In this document: in pieces, positions 22,784-35,300 of the stretch
Numbering within the stretch: the first letter of the stretch is position 1
How the letters are laid out: each line of letters opens with the position of its first letter
NCBI GenBank assembly: GCA_949987565.1
Contig: OX465120.1
Coordinates: 8,446,587-8,510,586, forward strand
DNA from: Luidia sarsii
Taxonomy: Eukaryota > Echinodermata > Asteroidea > Paxillosida > Luidiidae
Reading direction: 5' to 3'
DNA length: 64,000 nt
Notes under the pieces: generated by a model
What the model was told of the DNA's origin: nothing
The model's database searches: none
What the model saw: the letters and a program-made list of their open reading frames with translations, nothing else
Program-made: the position numbers and the translations under genes

Positions 22784-25465
22784 AATATATTGGCAAACCT
22801 CTTTTTCTTAGTGCAATCAGAAATTGGTCACTTTTTTACCTTTAAAGATATCCTCATAAAAAATAAGCGCGTTTTTATAAGGTCATGTCAGGAACCCTCA
22901 GTTTAAGAAAAACATTTACTTTCAAACTGCAAAATAATCCCTATGGGTTTGGTTCATGATGAAAAACTCCTTCACTAAAATACATTTTGGCAGTAGATCA
23001 ACAGGTTTAGGGATAGGTCTGCAGGAGGAAAAATGTTGAGAAACTTTTGTACGCAACCATTTGAGTTTCTGTTGAATGGCCCTGTGATGACATTACAAAC
23101 TTGTCCATGAATATTGACATTCTCATTAGCATAACAACTGAAAAATTGCAAATACACCCCCAAATGAGTGTCAAAAGCAGTTCGATTGTTAGCAACAATG
23201 CAACACAGTTCAGTATTTAAGCATGGATTTAAGTAATAACCATTTTATTGCACACACCCTTTAACAGTGAACGTGGCCAAAAGTCAGCTGGACAAACTGT
23301 AGCACACGTTATTGGTCAAGGGCAAGTCGTGCCTGTTCAAGCAAAGGTTGCATTACTCAGCTTTCCAAACCCATGAATAGATAGGAGCTAATGCATTTTC
23401 GTGGCACTGCTCGGCGATATCGAAAGTTTGGTAAACATTGCTGTTGATGTTACTGCTCCACTAACAAGTTTGCTTAGTTAGCAAAAAGCAAAATTTATTT
23501 GGTCAGATTAATGTCATCAATGGCAATCGTTTGTGTTTAAGAGGAGTAGGCCTACTATATGTTGGCAAGTAAACCACAATGGCATTGGTTTTGTAGTAAT
23601 GTAAGAGGATAAACGGGGTATTGACTAAATGTACTCAGTATCTTATTTTTACTGGGAGGGTGAACAGGCGTTAGCTTATTCTATAATTGAGCATTGTCTC
23701 GCTTTGATTGTTATATCTGGAGCACTGGAGCACTTTGAAGTTTATCTCGGTAACTAGAGTTCACTTTGGTTTTCACTAATCACAATCCACTTATGTTTAT
23801 CTACAATATGATAAATCAGAACAGTAAAAAGACATGGAGTTAAATTTGGTATCGAAATTCATCACATTAAGTGAAAGGAAAACTGTCTCTTGTCTATAAA
23901 ATAGTGCCATTGTAAAACCAACAGGTGTCACTGAAATGACCAACGCAATAAACCAACGTCATAAAATTGGAAATGTCTTGTAGCAGGGAGAACTGTGGTG
24001 GCTGACTATAATCTAAAATTCCGTTGTGTAGGCCGTGTATACATGTATACAGGATTGTTAACCAGACACAATACTTGTCTTACCAAACGATTACGAATGT
24101 AATTTCCTAATACGTCGTCCAACAACTGTATAGTTTGATTGGCTGTTAATTTTGAAAGATTTTGATTGATTATTGTGACGTGTTTCTCTCTTTCCAGCTA
24201 TGCTAATTATCTTATGAAGATGCTTTTGTAAAACGGAAAATGTTCATACTCAGACAATTGTATTTTGTGATAAATTATATGGATCTATAGATACCATTGA
24301 AATATTATTCAACTGTACTAACATTTAAAAAGATAAAAATGTATTAAAAATGTCAAATACATAGTGCCTTAGGAGTTGAAACTAAAAATGTGATTTTGTA
24401 TGAAGATGTTTATGGCTTTGGTTGTATGCCAAGCTAGGTGATTTCATTGTACCTCTAAATACATGTAAGCTATGCGTGTACGTCAAGGTTATGTGAACTT
24501 AGACCATTAGGAAAGGCTTAGAATAATTATTGCTTGAATATTTCTAAAAAAAATATGTATGAGACACACATTATTTTTTATTTTTTACATTAATGAAAAA
24601 GCAACTAATGACAAGCGATGTATTATATTGTACTTTTTCCGATAGATAGAATTTGCACGAATATGAATCATGGTATAATGCAAAAGAACAGGTCTCGATA
24701 ACCTCATTGGCGATATTAGGTTGATTGACCCAGAACCCACATTCAAGGGCAAGAGATTCGTCATTACCGGGCTGTCCTAGACTGGACTTGGATTTGGGGG
24801 AAAATGGTAGCAATGATTTCATTAAGACCATGTAGATAAACATCTCTGGTACAAATTGAAACAAAGATGTCTCCCAACGAATGATTTTTCTTTTGAATTT
24901 GTAAAACGAAAGACAATATCTACCCCTGTGTGAGGTAGAACCGGAGAACCACGAACATCTATTTTTCTGCGTAATTAACATTATTATACTGCAACAGAAT
25001 TGTAGGTTATAAAATTGGACCTGTTTAATAATACTATTAATACCAAAATTATTTGTGATTACTAGGTGTACATTTGGCATTCAATGATTATTGGTATCCC
25101 TCAGAGACATATATCATCTTACAGTCCAGTTCACGGTGCATTTCAAGAAATTCCTCAAACTTATAAAGGAAAAGACACCAAGGCAAGGGCTAATGGGCCA
25201 TGAGATTTTGCCTTTAATTGTCTGATTTCTAGGTCCATATACATGTACATGCACACAGCCCTATTCTTTTCTGGTTTCTTGACGGTACAACACACGTTTA
25301 TTACCTGTGCATGCATCACGACACAACTATTTTTGTATAAAATGCATACCGTAGTCAAGCTTTGTGTATGTGATTCTGTTAGAAAACACAAGCTTATGGT
25401 ATGTTTTTGCTTTCGTTATTGATCGTGTACTTTCAGTCAAATTAGAGGTTTGTTATTGTGCAGTG
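22784..25465. other. No gene or clear element seen
   Basis: AT-rich non-coding sequence. The longest frame, 24571-25080 on the minus strand (169 codons), shows no recognised domain and no matched splice sites were assigned to it. Confidence 0.5.
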
Positions 25466-25469
25466 TTAA

Positions 25470-25805
25470 AGCCCCTACACAACATTGATCGAGGTCAAAG
25501 AATAGCATCCATACGTTGTCTGATCCAACATATGCATGAAATAGCACACCTGTGGACGTTTTAGCTCAATCCGCCAACCGTCTCGAGCGAGAAAATCGTG
25601 AAAACTGCTTCATTTGTTTCGTGAAAAATGGTTTAGATCTCGGTGAGACGTAAACGATTTATTTTACTCTCTTCTCCCAAAATTTATTTTAGGCAGAACT
25701 ATTTCAGTGCGAGGTTTCTATTATAACCATCTTCAAACTGTATATGTTTCATGTAAATATGTGAACGTTTCTGTTTTTCGATCTTACCAATGTTGTGTAG
25801 GGGCT
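25470..25805. mobile_element. 336-bp TTAA-flanked TIR element
   Basis: Ends AGCCCCTACACAACATTG and its inverse CAATGTTGTGTAGGGGCT, each bordered on the outside by TTAA (25466-25469 and 25806-25809). Non-coding. The TTAA duplication suggests a piggyBac-type origin. Confidence 0.7.
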
Positions 25806-25809
25806 TTAA

Positions 25810-27190
25810 GGCCTAATGCCATATGACACAAGTGGCCGCATGTGTCATAATCTGGTGTGTTTTTTAACTAAATGAGACCTATCACAATTTTTCCTTCCCT
25901 TTCTCCTCCGTCTTAGTGACAGTTTGCCCATTAAACCTGACACGCATTATTAACCATTATGTTATACCCTTTCAGGAACAAAATCTTCCTCGTTTTTGAC
26001 TTTCGTTTTGATTTTTGTTTTTTCCTGCTACATTGTTTTGAATGTGTTGTTTTTGATGCTTAAATAAATGGGTTGCTACTCGACTTCTGTACTGAAAAAA
26101 AAACCACTCAAATATTTCCTTTGACGTCATGTTTACTTGACTGACAACACATGCTTTATCACCAGCATCGTATCAGGCCTGAAAAATAATAATCAAAATT
26201 CAAAATGTAATTTTTGAAAAGCCAACAACTGCTGTGTCTGTTGCATCACAAACTCCTGGTTTAATATACAGATTCATTATGGAGGAAACGCAAACCTTTC
26301 AGATTTTGAATTAACGATGCCACAATCAATCTACAGCATACAAATGAACGATGCATTCCGAGCAATTGGAAGGACTTATGGTGTATATTAGTGCGTAACC
26401 CATATAATTACCATAACCATGCATATCTACCAAAGAAGTGTAGTTACATTTTCATCGACCAAGTTAACTAAAATGAGAGAATGTATATCAAAATTTTTCC
26501 TTCCCGTTGTTAAACTCGATACGCATTTTCGTATTCCTTTCCGATCTGTTCCTATAATGTTGCCCTTTATGAACAAAATCTTCCTGGTAGTAAACCGAAT
26601 TCATTTCGGTCATTTTAACCCTCACTAGGCAGGGGACGGCAGTACCCCTACCCCCCCCCTCCTTTATGTTGTTTTCTGTAACTTCGCATCCCCTGTGATT
26701 TGCTCAGAATGTCTTCCTGACTTTTCCCCCAATCCTTCCTGCACATTGTTGATACCAAATACGTGTTGATTGATCCTACGGTACAGGTGTTACATTTGTC
26801 GTCGCATATGCTGGACAAATTTGGCAAATTTTATTTAAAGGGCCTAAATGTGCTAGAAACGAAGAAAATAATACAAAATCATAAAAATCCCCAAATAATC
26901 AACAAGATTACAGTGCCCAATTCCACACTTTCTATTTGGGCAATTACATAGTTATTGATGCCAAACTGAGCATCTGTGCCTAAAATTGCAATCATCGATC
27001 CTTTATTATGTAATTTATGCAAAAATATAAATATCTCATGAAGTAGCCCCAACTTTTTAAGGGGTACTTAGTAGCTGCTCAACGAATTGCACATTGTTAA
27101 TAAAAACAGGCATCAGCTCTACAGCATATGTTTTAGCTGTAATTAGAACTGGGTTATTACAAACGTATACATTGTAAGTTGGAAAAACAT
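25810..27190. other. No gene seen
   Basis: Non-coding and AT-rich. TTAACCCTCACTAGGC near 26616 resembles an element end, but I could not find a partner. Confidence 0.4.
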
Positions 27191-27198
27191 TGACTGGA

Positions 27199-27275
27199 CC
27201 GCTAAAATAGAGCGCTGGTAGAGCACTGGTATGCAAAACCGAAGGTCTGGGGCTCAAATCCCGGTCTAATCAAAG
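27199..27275 (+). mobile_element. tRNA-derived SINE fragment
   Basis: Contains GGTAGAGCACTGGTATGCAA and GGCTCAAATCCCGGTC, tRNA-like box A and B regions, followed by the tail GTTTTGATTTGGCCGTTTTG that resembles the tail of the intron 4 SINE. Confidence 0.6.
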
Positions 27276-28950
27276 TTTTGATTTGGCCGTTTTGTTTTCA
27301 ATATGTCCAGAAGTTCCGAGTAACTTTTTTATCGATGTGTTTTGCATAAGTAAATTAAATAAGATTACAAAGATGCTTACTGACGGGTAAAAACCAGAAA
27401 GCATGAAGTCCTGGTCCTAAGAGGACTTCTCTTAAAGACAACATTTCACATTCATACCGGTACAAAGATTTTTTTCTTCAAAATAGTATACAGTACATAT
27501 ATAACATTCCACAATAAACATATAAAATGGTAAGATGGAATCTAGTTAAACAGATTCACATGACTGACTGTAAATATTTAAAACAGATACGACAGGAAAA
27601 TAAATCTTCTTTTCTCAACACGGCTCTGAGAAAGGCGATGGTTGGATTTCATCCAAAATATCGGGAGTTTATGATTGATTTGGCCGACAAACTCTTTAAG
27701 AGTAGGGCTTTCAGCAACTAACAGTGCTACCAGATTTGATCAACGTTACTCAAAGCCTATACTGGGCATAACTCAGACCCTTGGTCTACCGAGTCCAACA
27801 TGATCCAACAGGCCAAACCATTTTAAGGGTAAGCTAGACCCAATCAATTCCCTTGTCAGGATGAGGCAAACAAATAAAGCTTGGCTTTATTGGGCTCTGT
27901 CTCTCTCTTTCTCTTCTGCAGACACGTTCAATCCCTCATGTGTATACTATACTGCACTTATCAATTACTTCAGAATCACAGGCCTACACTGGAGACAGGA
28001 GACCTTCCTTGCTCTTTATTTTATTCTTGGAGGGCCCTGCAATGAAAATAACATTATTGTTCAAAGATTAACTTTTGAGAGTTTACATTCACATCTCTCC
28101 TCTCTCCACTAAAGGCTTTTAGTTCGAGAATCTGGGTTCTTTGACTGATGACAAAATTTGGCTAAGGAATAATTCGTGACTATTTGAATCTCGAATCGTA
28201 ATTCACAAGGTCAAAACTCGCAGCTTGCAAATCTCAACACCAAAATTACTTTAGACAATTTGAGCAAAACGGGACTCCAATTGACACATTTCATTTAAAC
28301 GAGTGATCTTGCAAATGTAGGGGGTCTATGGTTATAAGGAAAGTATACACATGTATACCATTCTGCTTATTAAACATGTTGGTTTGTGGTGACACCATGT
28401 ACATCATCTCTTAGGAGAAGCAGTGTGGCTCTGAGGAGAGCCGGTAACTCAACGTTTTGGGGAGTGTGTACTCTGCCTATCATCAGGAGACTATCTCTTT
28501 TCAGAGCTATACTACTCATCTCAAGAGATGATATATAATATGGTGTCACTGTTAACCTCCTACTTACTTCCAGCATGCAAAACTTCAAATCTTATCTCTT
28601 TAATCATGTCATGAAATTGATACATTGTTTATATTTCAACCACTTTGTGAAGGACAAGGTATTACATTTTATTACAAAATTTACATTTTATTATGTTGAT
28701 TTATGTACTGTACATGTACTGCATGCAGTACATCAACGAATCAACATAAACAGTTAGGTCAGAAAACAGAAATTGTAATTGGTATGGAAAATGTGTTCAT
28801 CTGTTCTTGTCGCTTTCATAAATGTGCTGCAAAAGTATGCACCTTTTGACCTCTAGACGACTGAGGTTAATCATGACCTTTGGACAAAAGTGTCTTGTTT
28901 AACCACAAGGCTGTTCATCTGGTACAGCAGACTGCATCACAATTCACAAG
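27276..28950. other. No gene seen
   Basis: Non-coding. A short plus-strand frame at 27527-27721 has no recognised similarity. Confidence 0.4.
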
Positions 28951-28954
28951 CATC

Positions 28955-28960
28955 TTTATT
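28955..28960 (-). terminator. Polyadenylation signal AATAAA for the Ig-receptor gene
   Basis: TTTATT on the plus strand reads AATAAA on the minus strand, about 215 bp after the stop codon at 29173. The position fits the 3' end of the minus-strand gene. Confidence 0.45.
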
Positions 28961-29172
28961 GAAAGACACCTGTCAGGTTATCCTCATGGAAGTAGTCAGA
29001 CATGTCATTTATAAGATGTTCTTAAATTAATTTAATTGAGCAAAGATCTTCGTAACCAAGTCATGAGTCGGGAATCCTAGAAGTCATCTGACCACCCAGT
29101 CACCATAAGATGCCATGATTTGGTTCAAGTAATTTGTTACATGGTCTTTTGCACACACAAAAAAGGAACCTT

Positions 29173-29327
29173 TTAAAACGAGTGTAGCTCACCTGGCCGG
29201 CTATACGGTGAGGGCTTTTTTTCTTTCTTTGTGGGCGTAATCTTTCGCTTCTGATTCTTGTTTTGTTTCAGCTGCTGATTCTCGTTCTGTTCTGCTAGTA
29301 CCATTTCCTCAACATCCATCTCAATAT
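29173..29327 (-). CDS. Ig-receptor last exon: basic C-terminus
   Basis: After the acceptor ACTATAG it reads DIEMDVEEMVLAEQNENQQL, then a Lys-rich stretch KRKITPTKKEKK and stops at TAA 29173-29175. The CCAG|GTGAGC at 29192 could be an alternative phase-1 donor, but the downstream AATAAA favours a terminal exon. Confidence 0.65.
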
Positions 29328-32300
29328 CTATAGTATGGTCAGCAGAGAAAAATGTGAAAATAAGAGAATCAATCACAATTTGATTGGCTTCCCTCAGTTG
29401 AAGACCGCACAAGGATTTACAAGAGAGAGAAAGAGAGAGGGCCACAAGACAAAGTCCATTCCGACCTAAAAGAGCAACATCACCCTGATCACAGTTTCTT
29501 AACATCTGACAATGTTGGTCAACGTCAATCCACCATGGCAAAATGCAACATTGTAAAACCAAATTATTCAGTCATCAATAATGTAAAAGGCATATACTAC
29601 ATCAGGTGAAAGGACGACAGGTCGTACTTGTGTCTTTTGCTTGTGACCTAATCTCTGGTCTTCATGATAAACATTGGAGTTATTCCCTCTGACTACAAGG
29701 TTTCCAGGGACTAGAGTTATTTACCATAAGCAGGGTACAGAAAGCAAAGAAATAAAACAAAGATGGACCAAAATTGTGCAAAAAATGCATAAAGATCAAG
29801 GTCTATTGAATTGAACACACATCATAGGAAAGAACAAATGGATCTGAAATAATCTGAAATAGTGGAAAAGTCAATTAAAGAAATATGCAACTTGGGAAAA
29901 AGCCCGGGCCTGATGAAAATGAAATACCAATATAATTTTTTTTTAAACGGTACTTAGAAGTATGGGAAACTGGAAGGTGGCCCACAGACTGGGGTTGGTT
30001 TTGTTTTTGTTTCATTGCAAAAAGAAAGAGAATTCAAAAATATCCAGGTATTGAACAATAAGTCATATGGCACGCTAGCAAAGATTTAGTTAACATTTTA
30101 GTCTTTCAAATCACACTGAAATATGACCAAATGCCAGAAGAAGCATTTTTTTTTACAGATTAAAGATTTTTAAACATTCGGAATCTTCTAGAAAGATGCC
30201 AGATACATGTATGGGACTCCCCAACCATATGATTCAATTGATGAACCACTTTTATTATCAGGAGTCACGTGTCAGAACAACTGAAGGAGACTATAGGATG
30301 TTCAGGATATGCCATAGTGTACATCAAGGGTGTGTGGGGTCACCTACATAATATACATTGTACAATACTCCAAGCACATCATGAGAGAAACACAATCAAA
30401 CACTTTGTGATGTTACAACTTAAAGAGTTAAATTCACAAACTTCAGATTTGCTGATGACACATCACTCACATGCAGTAGCATATAATGACTCTTAAATGT
30501 AGATCTCTTGAAACAAATCAAGGAATCAAGTAAGAAATACAATCTCCTTCCAAATGTGAATAGGATTAAGATAACAGTAATAGATAGAGATAGGAGAGTG
30601 GTGAATTCTTTCTAGATGGCAAAACGAAGTTCAAAACTTTGTTTATTTAAGATCATTGATGATTAATTAAAGATCCTAAAGTCATGAGTTTTTTTTTTTT
30701 CAAATAGCATTATGTACATGTACATGTACATGTATGTGTATAACCAGGCAGACAGTAAGAAACTGGATACTTTCAAAATGTGGTATCATCGTAGAGTTGG
30801 AAGAATTTCATGGAAAGAACACAACAGAAATGGACAGGTCTTGTACACACCTTGAGGCTCTTCAGTCACATCGTCAATCGCCATTTCCTCGTCTGTGTTT
30901 CCATCATCCGACACCATATCCACATCTTCCTGAAGATTTCCCGGAGCTGTCTGGACCCTTACCCCAGGAATGGCAGGGTTGACATCAGTGGGTGTCCAGG
31001 TACCATTCACATGACCGGTGGTTTCATTGTCCACTTGGTGTGCCAGAGCAGCGCCCTCTATTGGTTGATTGTAGACAGGAGGAATGGAAGGTAAGGTTGT
31101 GTCAATATGGCTACCTTCCACGTCATGTGTTGGCATGGGGGTGGGTGGGATTTGGCTAGCTGCCTGGTCCACCTCTCTCCTAGGAGGGATAAAGGCTGAG
31201 GAGGGTTGCTTTTCTAACTCTCTGCTCTGCTTTTGTTGTTCAGGACTCGTGGTGACTGTGGCAGGAGTCTGCCGTGGGACATCAGGGTACACCTCTTGCA
31301 CTTCACTGTCCCCCAATGTTGGCACTATTTCAAGGGGTTCTTCCGTAGGCATTTCAAATGGCACTGCTGTTTAAAAAAAAATGAAACAGACATTAGAGGG
31401 GTAATTGTTTGTCTTATTTTGCATCAGTTGATCTCTTCTTCTATTTTGTCTACATATGGGTCTACTTACTCCAGAATTTGTAACAAGCAGAATTTAAGAT
31501 CCATTTCATGTCAAAAGATGTGTAGTATGTAAAATAAATAGAAAATAGGCATTGTCTTGTTCATCAACTACCTTGGCAACCTTACCATTTTCAGTTTCCT
31601 TGGCAACCTTGTCTATATCAGTTTCCTTGATAACCTCGCTGCCATCAGTTTTCCTGGCAACCTTGCCACCATCAGTTTTCTTGGCAACTTGGCCAACATC
31701 AGTTTCCTTGGCAACCTTGCCACCATCAGTTTCCTTGGCAACTTGGCCACCATCAGTTTTCTTGGCAACCTGGCAACCATCAGTTTCCTTGGCAACCTGG
31801 CCACCATCAGTTTCCTTGACAACGTTGCTGCAATAAATTTCCTTGGTAACCTTGCCATCATCAGTTTCCTTGACAACGTTGCTGCAATAAATTTCCTTGG
31901 CAACCTTGCCATCATCAGTTTCCTTGACAACCTTGCTGCCATAAATTTCCTTGACAATCTTGCCATCATCAGTTTCCTTGACAACCTTGCTGCCATAAAT
32001 TTCCTTGGCAACCTTGCCATCATCAGTTTCCTTGACAACGCTGCTGCAATAAATTTCCATGGCAACCTTGCCACCATCAGTTTCCTTGACAACATTGCTG
32101 CCTGGACCTTGGGAAGTTGTCACAATGTCATCCTCGCAGTCAGACTCATTCAGATTCCTCCGTTTGTCAAAATTTGCCTGTCTGGCTTTTGACTGCCGGG
32201 CATTTTTTATGGGCCTTCTTTCTTTGGCCTGTTCTTTGCACTTTGTGACACCCTCCCTTCTGGCTTGGCCATCTTTTGGGATGTCCTGTCGGGCTGATTC

Positions 32301-35300
32301 TGAAATGGCAGATCATCGTGGCTTTTATTTTAGACACAAAATGTTGAAACTGCAGGCTACACAATTATTATTGTTAATTGCTACATTTTAACCAATGAGG
32401 AGACTTAAATTTAACTTTACAAATCACAACTTAATAAAAGAGGGTAAAATCCATATTTATTTATCTGCAGAAATAGCATCCAATGGCAATGCAGCCCAGG
32501 AGCAATGGTGGGGGCACCAGTTAGCATGCTAGAGGCATTAAGCCACTCACAGCCATAAATGTACAGTATCTCCAGATATCATGCCTGATTTCTTTTCAAA
32601 CTCAACTCATGTACCCCACTAATCAAAACATGAAAACCAATAATCAACACCTGCACCCAATAACAATCCAGTTGCCCCTGTAATCAATCCATGTACATGT
32701 ACATGTACCCCTCTAATCAATCCATGTACATGTATCCCTCTAATCAATCCATGTACATGTACATGTATCCCTCTAATCAATCCATGTACATGCATGTACC
32801 CCTCTAATCAATCCATGTACATGTATCCCTCTAATCAATCCATGTACATGTACATGTATCCCTCTAATCAATCCATGTACATGTATCCCTCTAATCAATC
32901 CATGTACATGTACATGTATCCCTCTAATCAATCCATGTACATGTATCCCTCTAATCAATCCATGTACATGTACATGTATCCCTCTAATCAATCCATGTAC
33001 ATGTATCCCTCTAATCAATCCATGTACATGTACATGTATCCCTCTAATCAATCCATGTACATGTATCCCTCTAATCAATCCATGTACATGTATCCCTCTA
33101 ATCAATCTATGTACATGTACCCTACTAACCAACACATTTGCATGTACATGTATCCCACTAATCAACCAATGTACATGTATCCCACTAATGTACCACACTT
33201 GTCAACCCATACAGTGTACCCCTTTAATCAGCCCATGTACAGTACCCCACTTATCAACCTAAGTACCCCTCCAATCAACCCATGTACCGGGGTACCCTCC
33301 AATTAACCCATGCACCCACTTATTAACCCATGTACATGTACATGTACCCAGCCCATGTACCTCTATTATCAACCCATGTACCCTACGAATCAACCCATGT
33401 ACCCCTCTATTCAACCCATGTACCCCTCTATTCAACCCATGTACATTGTACAGATACCCCAATAATCAGCCCATGTACATGTACATGTACCTCAATTATC
33501 AACTAAGTACCCCAATATTCAACCCATGGCCATGTACCCCAATACTCAAACAATGGTACTCAGCTACTGCAGTTCAGGGATCACATGAAAAGGATGCAAC
33601 TGTCTTAAGCCCTGTCTACACTGAACTTAATTTGGGTAAACTAACCAAGCAAATGGTAACTTGACCAATTTAAGTCCAATGCGGACAGCCCAGAAAGTTT
33701 TCCTCCCAAGTAACTTAAACGACTGGCCGACTTGAATGGGTAGTTTAACTGACCAACTTCTGCCTGGTTAAATAGACCAGGTCAGTTTAACCGAGTCGAA
33801 AAGTCCAATCCAGACACGACCTCTCGGTAAATGACTCGGTAAAAAACCACATCCGGCACACCACACGTTACGTTACTGTATGCAAGACTCGTGCAGGCGT
33901 GGCGTAACAACATGTTTGTGTACCTACAGTACATGTACATGTACATATGCATAAGTGTAAATGTACATGGACATGTACATACAGTACACTGCCGGTTCAT
34001 TGTGTACAACGACGCCCGTTTTCTCCCACAACGTTACTTTCTCCTTTGCTAATTCATTACAAATTGCAGAACTTTAGAAATATTTCCTTTTATCAGTACA
34101 TGGTAAAAGGTCTTATACACAGCGTATAACAATGTGCAGTTTCCTGGTCGCCCCGGCTGTCCGTCCGCACTGTTGATGAGCCCTTCATTCACTATACAAA
34201 GAATTAAGCCGGCGTATGCATTACGCATAGCCACTGAAAGTTGTTAGAACACGTCATTTGACCTTTAACACACTGTTGATGCATGAATTGGCCGCATACC
34301 TCAATGCCCAAATATGGTTTAATTATGCATAGGTGAAAGGTCGTTGACATGCAAATCAGAAGCGCGATAACTTTCAGCCAATGGGGAGGGCAACTCCCGT
34401 TGCTACGGACGCCGCGTATTCGCGGGGTTGGAATTATTGGCCACTTTGTCACAGCCATCCAAAGGACAGAGAGCGGTTTTTAGGTTTCCTTACGGAACAT
34501 TTTCATTTCTCCGCCTCACGTTTGCAACCTTTCGGCATAACATGAATCGGGCCGATCTTTCGAGGGCTCGTCGTCGGCCGGCCCGTTTTACGGATGCTGC
34601 AGCCCGTCCGCAAGCCAAGAAGCCAAAAAAATCGGGGAAGAATGTGAGGGCTGGCGCGAGAAATGCCCCATCCCGTTCTACGGCCAGTACAGGCGCGGCG
34701 TCTGCCTTAACATCCTTGGGACCAGCAGCTTCAACCGCCTTTCTCCCAGCACCACCAGTCTTCTCGGCCAATCAGCCAGCTTGAACAGCGACCGTGTCCT
34801 CCAGTCACTGCGGGGAGCCGTTCGTGCCTCCCCCTACATCGGCCATTTTTGGTCACGCCCCGGTGATGGCTTCATCGACTGCGGCTTCAAGTTCAACTTC
34901 AAGGGCATGTTCAAGTGTTGTTGCGTCGTTGGCGTCCTTCCCACCGGCCCATCCGTCAGTGTCGCCGAGCCAGCCCGTGACCACCGGCATCCCACCTACA
35001 GCATCGGCTGCACAAGACGGAGATCCTCGCCCTAACCAGTTCCCTAACTTAGGGATGCCCACGTCTTTGGAGCCTTGTTTGTCAGTTGGGGGTGAGTGTA
35101 ATCCTGGGCCTCAAAATCTTTTCCCCAACGTTGGTTATGGTTCTGCGGGCCTTGTTGAGAATGCTAACGCGGGGTCGGGGTTTTTATGCAATGCCGATCG
35201 CCCTGACGCCATGACGGCCGTGGGCACCCCCCTGGGCTTGCACGTCCCCCAGGGAATTAAGGAAAAAATCTGGCAGAGCGCATTTGTTGACTTTGCTCTG

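Noticed and set aside
24571..25080. 169-codon minus-strand open frame
   Set aside because: No recognised domain and no splice partners or matching neighbours; ECGF made me consider mitochondrial ND3, but the surrounding residues do not fit.
31552..32192. Plus-strand frames (NLATISFLG, SLATLPPSVF) across 31.55-32.19 kb
   Set aside because: Mirror of the receptor exon repeat; the minus strand has matching splice sites and phase.
32773..33306. YPSNQSMYM and RGIHVHGLI repeat frames
   Set aside because: Products of the 60-bp minisatellite, whose period is a multiple of three.
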